Source: Terriglobia bacterium
Lineage (GTDB): Bacteria > Acidobacteriota > Terriglobia > Terriglobales > Acidobacteriaceae
Direction: 5' to 3'
Assembly: GCA_020072645.1 (NCBI GenBank)
Contig: JAIQGK010000001.1
Coordinates: forward strand, 248,001 to 312,000
Length of the DNA: 64,000 bases
In this document: positions 37,113 through 44,985 of the stretch, piece after piece
Position numbering within the stretch: position 1 is the first letter of the stretch
Layout of the letters: each line of letters opens with the position of its first letter
Position numbers and translations under genes: made by a program
The notes under the pieces: model-generated
What the model was told of the DNA's origin: nothing
Databases searched by the model: none
The model's input: the letters and a program-made list of their open reading frames with translations, nothing else

Positions 37113-37646
37113 TCAGTCGGGCCATTCTCGAGCGCCACATTCAGGACATTGGTAGTTAATGAACTCGAGCCAGCCGAGCACTTCCTCAGCTGACGGAATG
37201 CTCTTGTGTGCATCGATTTTGAGGATCGCAAATATCTCGCCAAAACGATCTGTGACAAAAACCATCGGCACAGGTTGGCCGGCGGTATCGATGGCGCCCA
37301 AAGTACGGTGGACACGGCCGTTCAAGTCCACTAGGAGGTCATGATTCAAGCGCAGCTCTTGTTTCATTTCGCAGGCGTGCTGCATGCTTCCCGCTGCCAT
37401 CACCAGAACGCGCGCGTTGTTTTCCGCCAGTTCTTGTTGCTTGCTGTCAAGCTGCGAAAATAAATCATTCAGGAGATTAGAGTCGGCGGCAAGGATCAGC
37501 ACCAGATTGGAGCGCCCACGATATGCAGACGCAAGCACCGGCTCACCTCGAGATGAAGGCAGCTCGAAGTCCGGAAGGACATTGCCTATTTCAGGATGCC
37601 CCTCGGAAGGAGGAATCAGTCTTCCGGCGATTTCCGCTTGCAACAT
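37113..37646 (-). CDS. redoxin/AhpC-like protein lacking the peroxidatic Cys
   Basis: A 177-residue thioredoxin-fold protein. The peroxiredoxin-type start (GNVLPDFELPSSRGEPVLAS) is clear, but the peroxidatic Cys region is replaced by LILAADSNLLNDLF, so classical peroxidase chemistry is unlikely. A C-terminal CPEC motif in YQCPECGAREWPD could bind metal or form a disulfide. It begins the minus-strand redox series and is divergent from the cytochrome b/Mo fusion, sharing its regulatory region. Confidence 0.75.
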   Translation of the reverse strand: MLQAEIAGRLIPPSEGHPEIGNVLPDFELPSSRGEPVLASAYRGRSNLVLILAADSNLLNDLFSQLDSKQQELAENNARVLVMAAGSMQHACEMKQELRLNHDLLVDLNGRVHRTLGAIDTAGQPVPMVFVTDRFGEIFAILKIDAHKSIPSAEEVLGWLEFINYQCPECGAREWPD

Positions 37647-37666
37647 GTGCTCTCTTCACATTACTT

Positions 37667-37698
37667 ATCGTTTACGATGCTAATATCGTCTTACGATA
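37667..37698. promoter_or_regulatory. paired dyads ATCGT-N2/3-ACGAT
   Basis: Two adjacent inverted repeats, ATCGTTTACGAT (37,667-37,678) and TATCGTCTTACGATA (37,684-37,698), lie between the divergent redoxin-like gene and the cytochrome b/Mo fusion. Repeated dyads of this kind are typical operators for a dimeric repressor. The regulator is unknown; the PAS-LuxR protein is one candidate by context only. Confidence 0.55.
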
Positions 37699-37809
37699 TA
37701 TGTTACACCTTTTTTGAATCGCATATGGTGGGTGACTGATGGCATTGACACAGATACCTGAAAACCGGCAAGAAGCTCTGAAAATCCATGAAGATCCGGG
37801 ATTAAGACG

Positions 37810-39477
37810 ATGATTTCCTTCGATCCCGCACATCGGGCAGTGCACTACCCTAACGACCGCCGTTTTCGCGTCTGGATTCGTCCTTCCATCCTGATCGGAA
37901 TCGCCGTAGCCGCTGTTTCTGCGGTTCTCGCAGCCTGGATTGAGGTTGCTCTGGCGGGCCTGCCTCATATTCCACCTGTGCCTCAGGTATATCCCAGCAA
38001 CTTCGCAGGACCGCACGGCTTTCCACTCTGGGTCCGTTATTGCCATTTTTTCAATTTCCTCTTCGTTATGCTCCTGATCCGTAGCGGTCTTTCCATTCTG
38101 ATGGATCACCCGCGCTTATACTTCAATGATCACTGCACGCCAGGCAGCGAATGGATCCGGTTTACGCCCCTTAGTGTCCCTCGTGACCGCATTTGGACGG
38201 CAAAGGACGATGCCCGTTATATTTCACCACTCGCCGGCACACCGGGGTACCGTCATACGATCGGCATCGCTCGGGTCTGGCACTTCATCAACGTTCACGG
38301 ATTTCTGATTACCGGTATCGTGTTCGTGTTCATGCTCTTTGTCACTGAGCAGTGGCGGCGCATTGTTCCCACCTCACCGCTGGTCGTTGCGCAGGCGTGG
38401 AATACCTTCGTGCATTACGCAACCTTGCATCTGCCTCCTGAGCCAAACGGCTTTTATGGATACAACGCACTGCAGCAGATTGCTTATTTCACGTTCGTCT
38501 TTATCTCCGGTCCTCTGGCCCTCCTCACTGGTGTAGCGATGTCGCCGGCCGTGGTGAACCGTTTCCCCTGGTACGCTCGGATCTTTGGTGGCCGCCAATC
38601 AGCCAGATCCATCCACTTCCTCAACATGGTTGGCTTTGTTGCTTTCATTGTGGTGCACGTGACCTTGGTGGTAATGACCGGGTTTGTGCGGAATATGAAC
38701 CACATCGTGAGGGGAACAGATGATCAGGGCAACTCAGGTGTTGTGCTGGGATTCGTGGGTATCAGCGTCGTCGTGCTTTCCTGGATCGTTGCCCACTACA
38801 TTTCCTGGAACCAACCGCGGAAGCTGCAGCACGCCCTCAAGTCAGTGACGTATCCCATGCAACTCCTCACCCTGAATCGGTTGGTCCCCCGCCAGAACTA
38901 TTCCGAACGGGATATCTCGCCATATTTCTGGCCCAACGGCAAAATCCCGGTGCGAGAGGACTGGAAGCGCCTGGTGGAGGGCGGCTTCCAGGATTTCAGA
39001 TTAAGAGTGGGAGGCCTGGTCGAAAATCCGGTAGAGCTGTCGCTCGCCGACATCGAAAAGCTTGGACAACTCGAGCACATTACGATGCACCATTGTATTC
39101 AGGGCTGGAGCGGCATTGCGAAATGGGGCGGTATTCCGATGAAGGCACTCATTGCGCTTGTGCGCCCCAAAGCCGAAGCCAAGGTTGTGGCCTTCTTCTC
39201 CTTTGGCGAAGCCCTCTATGGCGGTGCCTATTACGATACGCAGAGCATGGAGAATTTGCTGAAAGCCGAATGCCTGCTTGCCTCTCGCATGAACGGGCAA
39301 CAGCTTCCAGCGGTGTACGGCGCTCCGCTGAGACTACGGGTTGAGAATCAACTGGGCTACAAGATGGTTAAATGGATCGAGCGTATTGAGTTCATCCAGT
39401 CGGAGAAGCATCTCGGCCAGGGAGAAGGCGGGAAAAATGAGGATGACGAATATTTTGATCTTCTGCCTAACATCTGA
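37810..39477 (+). CDS. cytochrome b561-type / sulfite-oxidase-type molybdopterin fusion
   Basis: A 555-residue protein joining two parts usually encoded separately. Residues about 20-340 form a membrane cytochrome b domain with about five helices and paired His residues in WVRYCHFFNFLFV, VWHFINVHGF, RSIHFLNMVGF and VVHVTLVVMTG, suited to two haems. Residues about 385-545 form a sulfite-oxidase/MsrP-type Mo domain with likely Mo ligand C429 in MHHCIQGWSGIAKWGG. The natural split is a MsrP-MsrQ-like pair, so this is a fused quinone-linked Mo reductase or dehydrogenase. Unlike MsrP, the Mo domain carries no Tat signal and follows the membrane part. Confidence 0.85.
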   Translation: MISFDPAHRAVHYPNDRRFRVWIRPSILIGIAVAAVSAVLAAWIEVALAGLPHIPPVPQVYPSNFAGPHGFPLWVRYCHFFNFLFVMLLIRSGLSILMDHPRLYFNDHCTPGSEWIRFTPLSVPRDRIWTAKDDARYISPLAGTPGYRHTIGIARVWHFINVHGFLITGIVFVFMLFVTEQWRRIVPTSPLVVAQAWNTFVHYATLHLPPEPNGFYGYNALQQIAYFTFVFISGPLALLTGVAMSPAVVNRFPWYARIFGGRQSARSIHFLNMVGFVAFIVVHVTLVVMTGFVRNMNHIVRGTDDQGNSGVVLGFVGISVVVLSWIVAHYISWNQPRKLQHALKSVTYPMQLLTLNRLVPRQNYSERDISPYFWPNGKIPVREDWKRLVEGGFQDFRLRVGGLVENPVELSLADIEKLGQLEHITMHHCIQGWSGIAKWGGIPMKALIALVRPKAEAKVVAFFSFGEALYGGAYYDTQSMENLLKAECLLASRMNGQQLPAVYGAPLRLRVENQLGYKMVKWIERIEFIQSEKHLGQGEGGKNEDDEYFDLLPNI

Positions 39478-39868
39478 CAGAGCATTCTGTGACGGAGCAT
39501 TCCTGGATGACGGGCGATACGGATGTTATTGCGGGCCTGGCCGTGGGAGGATCTGCCCTGGTCAACGTTGAACATTACGTTCCGTAACAGCTTTCGTCAG
39601 AAGTATTTGAGTTGGTTTTTGGATTCAGCAGAATGCCCCTGGTGGAATCCGAAGGCGTGTGTAATGCTGACCGATTCCGTCCCTGGCCACCATAAAATTT
39701 GCCAAGTTGAATATCTACTGCGCTTGGGATGAGCGCAGAACGCCGCACAGTGCGAGCAACGCGCCAGAAGCGTAGTCCTTAGATAGTCACCAGGCAAGAA
39801 TCGGACGCTTAACATTTCTTTACCACCTTGCGCCATACCCATCTTGAGAGCTGCCCGTCTAACTGATA
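39478..39868. other. island-to-chromosome junction region, no gene
   Basis: No coding sequence is seen. The stretch holds the second tRNA 3'-end copy and separates the accessory block from the RND efflux operon. Confidence 0.5.
39672..39692 (+). repeat. tRNA 3'-end fragment / attachment-site-like repeat, copy 2
   Basis: The 18-mer CGATTCCGTCCCTGGCCA (39,672-39,689) is identical to the one at 31,210 and here is followed by CCA (39,690-39,692), exactly as a complete tRNA 3' end. The T-stem 5' strand and the rest of the tRNA are missing. This is what the distal junction of an element inserted into a plus-strand tRNA gene looks like. Confidence 0.65.
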
Positions 39869-39888
39869 AAGTAAGTATTCACTTACTT
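39869..39888. promoter_or_regulatory. TetR-type operator AAGTAAGT-N4-ACTTACTT
   Basis: A perfect 8-bp inverted repeat with a 4-base centre, 15-34 bp upstream of the TetR start. The position and form fit autoregulation by the adjacent TetR-family repressor of the efflux operon. Confidence 0.75.
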
Positions 39889-39902
39889 CATAAATCTCTT
39901 TC

Positions 39903-40607
39903 ATGCCTGTACGCCTTTCATCTCTCGACCGCCGACGCCAGATATTGCGCACTGCCTCCGGCATTTTTGCGCGCAGGGGTTATCGCGGCACCACAACGCG
40001 GGAGATCGCCGAGCGCGCCGGTATTAATGAAGCGCTGCTGTTTCGCCATTTTCCCAGCAAGGAAAAACTTTACTGGACGCTGATTGAGGAGCTGTGCAGC
40101 GCCCGCGGACGCCGCCGCAACGTCAGCAACATTCTTGAGGCCGGCGGCACCGACCTGGAGATTTTTACCGCCATTGCGCGCGAAATGCTGGTGCGCAACG
40201 CACGCGACACGGAGCTAACCCGCCTGCTCTGGTTTACCGCGCTGGAAAGCCACACGCTATCGCAAAGGTTCTTCCGCACCTTTATCGCCGTCTATTACGA
40301 AGAGCTGGCGGCTTATATCCGGCGGCGTGTGCGTGAAGGCGCGTTTCGCAATGTCGATCCCCTGCTATCAGCCCGCGGGTTCCTTGGCATGGTGGTCTAT
40401 CACTTTCTGGTGCAGGAGCTTTTTGGGGCCAGAAAGTTCCAGAAGTTTGATCCTGAAACGGTGGCGGCCACGCTGGCGGGAATCTGGCTGAACGGAATGC
40501 AGAGTGGCGCTGCGCACGTGAATTCAAATGGCGTAGCTCATGCACGTTCAAACGGCCATAACGGAAATCAGGCTCGCGCAGGAAAAAGATCCAACAATGA
40601 AAACTAG
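39903..40607 (+). CDS. TetR/AcrR family repressor
   Basis: A 234-residue regulator. The N-terminal helix-turn-helix reads RRQILRTASGIFARRGYRGTTTREIAERAGINEALLFRHFPSKEKLY; the rest is the ligand-binding domain, with an Asn/Gly-rich tail. It is the first gene of an operon with the RND adaptor (11-base overlap) and pump, and a palindromic operator lies in its leader. It probably represses the pump until a toxic ligand binds. Confidence 0.93.
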   Translation: MPVRLSSLDRRRQILRTASGIFARRGYRGTTTREIAERAGINEALLFRHFPSKEKLYWTLIEELCSARGRRRNVSNILEAGGTDLEIFTAIAREMLVRNARDTELTRLLWFTALESHTLSQRFFRTFIAVYYEELAAYIRRRVREGAFRNVDPLLSARGFLGMVVYHFLVQELFGARKFQKFDPETVAATLAGIWLNGMQSGAAHVNSNGVAHARSNGHNGNQARAGKRSNNEN

Positions 40608-41712
40608 AGACTACATTCTTCAAACATTACTGGCGGCGCTTCTGCTGCTGGCCGCTGGCTGCTCCAACAAAGATGCGGTGCAGGCAGCCAAGCCGCAACA
40701 GGCGGCAGGCGCTCCGGTGCGCGTGGCCATGGTCGCATCGCGCACCATGCCGGTTGAGTTGCAGGCCATCGGCAACGTTGAGGCCATCTCCGCCGTGACC
40801 ATTAAGGCCCAGATTTCCGGGCAGCTGATGCGCGTGCATTTCAAGGAAGGCGACTTCGTCAAGAAAGGCCAGCTGCTTTTCACCATTGATCGCCAGCCGT
40901 TTGAAGCTGCACTGCGCCAGGCTGAAGGCACTCTGGCCAAGGATGAAGCGCAGGCGCTTAATTCCAAGCTTGACGCGGAGCGCTACCAGGGTCTGGGCAA
41001 GCAGGGCATCGTTTCGAAGCAGCAAGTGGACGCCGCAGGAGCTGCCGCGAACGCCATGGCTGCCACGGTCGCCGCCGACAAAGCGGCTGTTGAGACAGCA
41101 AAAATCAATTTGGAATATACGTCGATCTATTCACCCATCAACGGACGCACGGGAAGCGTGGGCGTGAAGGAAGGCAATCTGGTCAAAGCCAATGACGTGC
41201 CGATACTGGTGACCATCAACCAGATTGAACCGATCTATGTGAGCTTCTCCATTCCGGAACAGCAACTGGCGGAGTTGAAGCAATATTCCAATGCTAAAAG
41301 CCTGAAAGTTGACGCAGCGCCGCAAGGCAGCTCGCAGCACTTCCAAGGCAGGCTTACGTTTATCGATAGCTCAGTGGACCTGACGACCGGCACGATCAAG
41401 CTAAAAGCTACGTTTGATAACGTAGCGCACGTGCTCTGGCCGGGACAATTTGCCGACGTAACGCTGACACTGAAATCACAGCCGAACGCTATTGTGGTCC
41501 CGACTGCAGCGCTGCAAACCAGCCAGAACGGCACATACGTATATGTGGTGGATCAAGACCTGACGGCGAAGCAACAAGCGGTAAAAGTGGGCTGGAATGT
41601 TGGCGAGGACACCGTAATTGCTTCCGGCTTGCAGCCGGGGCAGCGCGTTGTGACCGATGGCCAATTGCGCCTGACGCCCGGCGCCAAAGTCGACATTAAG
41701 AGCGGATCGTAA
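40597..41712 (+). CDS. RND efflux periplasmic adaptor (lipoprotein)
   Basis: About 371 residues from the ATG at 40,597, chosen because it yields a lipoprotein signal (LLALLLLAAGC type, Cys22) and sits 18 bases after AGGAAAAAG; the frame remains open upstream to 40,540. The MdtA/AcrA layout is present: lipoyl half motifs SGQLMRVHFKEGDFVKKGQLL and YSPINGRTGSVGVKEGNLV flank an alpha-hairpin, then a beta-barrel and membrane-proximal domain. It connects the pump encoded 2 bases downstream to an outer-membrane channel not encoded here. Confidence 0.93.
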   Translation: MKTRDYILQTLLAALLLLAAGCSNKDAVQAAKPQQAAGAPVRVAMVASRTMPVELQAIGNVEAISAVTIKAQISGQLMRVHFKEGDFVKKGQLLFTIDRQPFEAALRQAEGTLAKDEAQALNSKLDAERYQGLGKQGIVSKQQVDAAGAAANAMAATVAADKAAVETAKINLEYTSIYSPINGRTGSVGVKEGNLVKANDVPILVTINQIEPIYVSFSIPEQQLAELKQYSNAKSLKVDAAPQGSSQHFQGRLTFIDSSVDLTTGTIKLKATFDNVAHVLWPGQFADVTLTLKSQPNAIVVPTAALQTSQNGTYVYVVDQDLTAKQQAVKVGWNVGEDTVIASGLQPGQRVVTDGQLRLTPGAKVDIKSGS

Positions 41713-41713
41713 T

Positions 41714-44700
41714 ATGAATACACAGTTATTTATCCGGCGGCCCATTACTACCACGCTGATCATGGCGGCGATCCTGATCTTTGGCGTGTTCGCTTATCGG
41801 CTGTTGCCGGTCAGCGATCTGCCCAATGTTGACTTCCCCACCATCCAGGTAAGTGCCACGCTACCCGGAGCCAGCCCTGAAACGATGGCTGCTGCCGTGG
41901 CGCTGCCGCTGGAAAAACAATTTTCCACCATCGCCGGCCTTGATTCGATGACGTCATCAAGCGCGCTGGGAGGCACCAGCATCACGCTGCAGTTTACGCT
42001 TGACCGCAACATTGATGCTGCCGCGCAGGACGTGCAGGCCATGATCGCCAAAACGGCCTCACAGCTTCCGCCGGAACTGCCCTCGCCTCCGTCATACCAA
42101 AAAGTAAATCCTGCCGACCAGCCGGTGCTCTATCTTGCGCTGGCCTCGCCCAACATGCGCCTTTCTGACGTGGACGAGTCTGCGGAAACAACCGTAGCGC
42201 AGCGCCTTTCCATGGTAAGCGGCGTAGCGCAAGTACAGGTGTTTGGCACGCAGAAATATGCGGTGCGGGCGCAGCTTGATCCGCGCGCATTGGCGGCGCG
42301 GCAGATCGGCATTGATGAAGTTGCCAGCGCCATCACCAACGCCAACGTCAACCTGCCCACGGGAACTTTGTTTGGCCATTCCACTTCATACACGGTGCAG
42401 GCCACCGGACAGCTGCTTGAGGCCAAGTCATATAAGCCGCTAATTGTGGCATATCGCAACGGTTCGCCCGTGCGTCTTGACGAAGTCGGGCATGTGTTTG
42501 ACAGCGTGGAAAACGACAAGACAGCAAGCTGGTTCAGCGGCGACCGTGCCATTGTGCTGGCAATCCAGCGGCAACCCGGAACCAACACAGTTGAAGTTGT
42601 TGACAGCATCAAGCGGTTGCTGCCGCAGATGCAACAGCAGATGCCTGCTGGAATCAAGCTGAACATTTTGTATGACCGCTCGGTTTCCATCCGCAATTCC
42701 GTTAACGACGTAAAGTTCACGCTGCTGCTGACCATCGCCCTGGTAGTGATGGTGATCTTTCTTTTCCTGCGCAACATTTCCGCGACGATCATTCCCAGCC
42801 TGGCGCTGCCCATGTCGATTGTGGGCACGTTCTCCGCGATGTACCTGCTGGGCTACAGCCTGGACAATCTTTCACTGATGGCGCTCACGCTCACCGTCGG
42901 CTTTGTGGTGGATGACGCGATTGTGATGCTGGAAAACATTGTTCGCCACATGGAGATGGGCAAGCCTCCGTACCAGGCAGCCGTGGAAGGTGCGCGCGAG
43001 ATTGGCTTCACCATTATTTCCATGACCATCTCGCTCGCCGCCGTCTTTATTCCTGTGCTGTTCATGGGCGGAATCATCGGACGGCTGCTGCATGAATTTG
43101 CCGTCACCATCGGCGTGGCGATTCTTGTTTCCGGTTTCGTTTCTTTGACTCTCACTCCCATGTTGTGCAGCCGTTTTCTGCGCAACACTCATAACGATCG
43201 GCACGGCTACCTCTACCAGAAGAGCGAAGCTGTTTTTGACGCCATGCTCCACGGCTATGAATGGAGCCTGAAAAAAGTCATGGCGCATCCGCGCATTACC
43301 ATGGCCCTGTCGCTGGTGATTCTTGTGGCCACGGCGTTTCTGTACATGGATATCCCCAAGGGCTTTCTGCCCAGTGAAGATCAGGGCCAGCTCTTTGCTT
43401 TTACTGAAGGCATTCAGGGCATCTCGTTTGAAGACATGATGCGCCACCAGCAGGAGGCGGCAAAGATCGTCGGCCAGAGTCCTTACGTTGCGAATTACAT
43501 GTCCACCGTGGGCGGAGGCGGCGTAAATGCCGCGCTTAACTCCGGACGCATCTTTGCCCGGCTCACCGATCGCAAGACGCGGCCTCATGTCGATAAGATC
43601 ATTGAAGAGCTGCGGCCCAAGCTGGCGCAGATACCGGGCATTAATGTCTATCTGCAAAATCTCCCTCCCATCCGAATTGGCGGCGCGCTTACCAAAAGCC
43701 AGTACCAGTTCACGCTGCAAAGCCCGGACACCAACGAGCTTTATCAATATGCGCCGCTGCTGGAGCAAAAGCTGCGCGGCATTGCACAATTGCAGGACGT
43801 GACCAGCGACCTGCAGATCAAGAACCCGCAAGTTACGGTAAGCATCAATCGCGACAAAGCCGCGGCGCTCAACGTTGATCCACGCACGCTGGAAGACGCT
43901 CTTTACAGCGCTTACGGCGCGCGCCAGATTTCAACAATCTACGCGCCCAACAACCAGTACAAAGTCATCATGGAACTGGAGCCGCAATACGCGCTCGATC
44001 CATCCGCGCTCGGCATGCTTTATGTCCATTCCAAGACCGGACAGCTTGTGCCCATGAGCGCGCTGGCCAGCTTCAAAAAAGAAGTGGGGCCGCTCACGGT
44101 GAATCACCTGGGACAGCTTCCTGCCGTCACCGTAAGCTTTAACCTGAAGCCGGGCGTTGCGCTGGGTGACGCCATTACCGCCGTGAACAGCGCGGCCGCG
44201 CAGATTCTCCCGTCCACCATCACCACCAGCCTGCAGGGCACAGCGCAGGCATTTCAATCGTCGTTCGCCGGTTTGGGCGTGCTGCTCATGATGGCCATCC
44301 TGGTCATCTACATCGTGCTGGGAATTCTGTACGAAAGCTTCATCCATCCCATCACCATTCTTTCCGGCTTGCCTTCCGCAGGCGTGGGCGCTCTGCTCAC
44401 GCTCAAACTTTTTCACACCGAGCTAAGCATTTACGCGTTCGTCGGCGTGATCATGCTCGTTGGCCTGGTAAAGAAAAACGCCATCATGATGATCGACTTC
44501 GCGCTCGACGCGCAGCGTGAAGAAGGCAAGAGCGCCATGGAAGCCATCTACCAGGGCGCGCTCGTCCGCTTCCGTCCGATCATGATGACCACCATGGCCG
44601 CGCTGATGGGCACCTTGCCAATCGCAATGGGCTTTGGCGCCGGCGCCGAATCACGCCGTCCGCTGGGCCTGGCCGTGGTCGGCGGATTGATCTTCTCGCA

Positions 44701-44836
44701 AACGCTCACGCTCTACATCACGCCGATCTACTACGTCTATCTCGACAAGCTTGGCCCGGGCCTGAAAAAACTTTTCGGCGGCAAGAAGACAACCAAGCGC
44801 GTGCAAGAACGCGAACTGGAAGCGGTGGGCGGATAA
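41714..44836 (+). CDS. RND multidrug efflux pump, MdtB/AcrB type
   Basis: A 1,040-residue inner-membrane pump, the normal RND length. It opens FIRRPITTTLIMAAILIFGV, has the TM4 proton-relay pair in GFVVDDAIVMLENI and the TM10 Lys segment VGLVKKNAIMMIDFA, with two large periplasmic loops between repeated six-helix halves. It starts 2 bases after the adaptor stop. It exports hydrophobic toxic compounds using the proton gradient. The MdtBC-like signature PVSDLPNVDFPTIQV fits the multidrug rather than heavy-metal group. Confidence 0.95.
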   Translation: MNTQLFIRRPITTTLIMAAILIFGVFAYRLLPVSDLPNVDFPTIQVSATLPGASPETMAAAVALPLEKQFSTIAGLDSMTSSSALGGTSITLQFTLDRNIDAAAQDVQAMIAKTASQLPPELPSPPSYQKVNPADQPVLYLALASPNMRLSDVDESAETTVAQRLSMVSGVAQVQVFGTQKYAVRAQLDPRALAARQIGIDEVASAITNANVNLPTGTLFGHSTSYTVQATGQLLEAKSYKPLIVAYRNGSPVRLDEVGHVFDSVENDKTASWFSGDRAIVLAIQRQPGTNTVEVVDSIKRLLPQMQQQMPAGIKLNILYDRSVSIRNSVNDVKFTLLLTIALVVMVIFLFLRNISATIIPSLALPMSIVGTFSAMYLLGYSLDNLSLMALTLTVGFVVDDAIVMLENIVRHMEMGKPPYQAAVEGAREIGFTIISMTISLAAVFIPVLFMGGIIGRLLHEFAVTIGVAILVSGFVSLTLTPMLCSRFLRNTHNDRHGYLYQKSEAVFDAMLHGYEWSLKKVMAHPRITMALSLVILVATAFLYMDIPKGFLPSEDQGQLFAFTEGIQGISFEDMMRHQQEAAKIVGQSPYVANYMSTVGGGGVNAALNSGRIFARLTDRKTRPHVDKIIEELRPKLAQIPGINVYLQNLPPIRIGGALTKSQYQFTLQSPDTNELYQYAPLLEQKLRGIAQLQDVTSDLQIKNPQVTVSINRDKAAALNVDPRTLEDALYSAYGARQISTIYAPNNQYKVIMELEPQYALDPSALGMLYVHSKTGQLVPMSALASFKKEVGPLTVNHLGQLPAVTVSFNLKPGVALGDAITAVNSAAAQILPSTITTSLQGTAQAFQSSFAGLGVLLMMAILVIYIVLGILYESFIHPITILSGLPSAGVGALLTLKLFHTELSIYAFVGVIMLVGLVKKNAIMMIDFALDAQREEGKSAMEAIYQGALVRFRPIMMTTMAALMGTLPIAMGFGAGAESRRPLGLAVVGGLIFSQTLTLYITPIYYVYLDKLGPGLKKLFGGKKTTKRVQERELEAVGG

Positions 44837-44985
44837 TTTCCCAAGTCTCGACCCTGAACTTGCCGGAGGGGAGAGATCCCTATAGCAAGAAACCTCTCCG
44901 CTCTTCCCAACTATCGGTCCGACTTGCGACGTTTATGTAGCAACGCCGCCCTCCGCTGCGTTTCCCATTTCCCGGCCACGGCCAA

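Larger units (their letters stand above)
31210..39689. mobile_element. putative genomic-island segment bounded by tRNA 3'-end repeats
   Basis: The 8.46 kb between the two 18-bp repeats holds the PAS-LuxR regulator, a zinc-ribbon protein, two cupins, NuoG-like and SdhB-like orphans, DUF488, a redoxin-like protein and the cytochrome b/Mo fusion. No integrase, transposase or conjugation gene lies inside, so the segment may be a degenerate or cargo-only unit, or one step of a tandem array whose integrase lies left of the window. The right repeat is followed by CCA, consistent with the original chromosomal junction. Confidence 0.45.

Noticed and set aside
42872-43831. 319-codon open frame opposite the RND pump gene
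   Set aside because: It is a shadow of a very well conserved transporter gene; there is no ribosome site and no recognisable domain.
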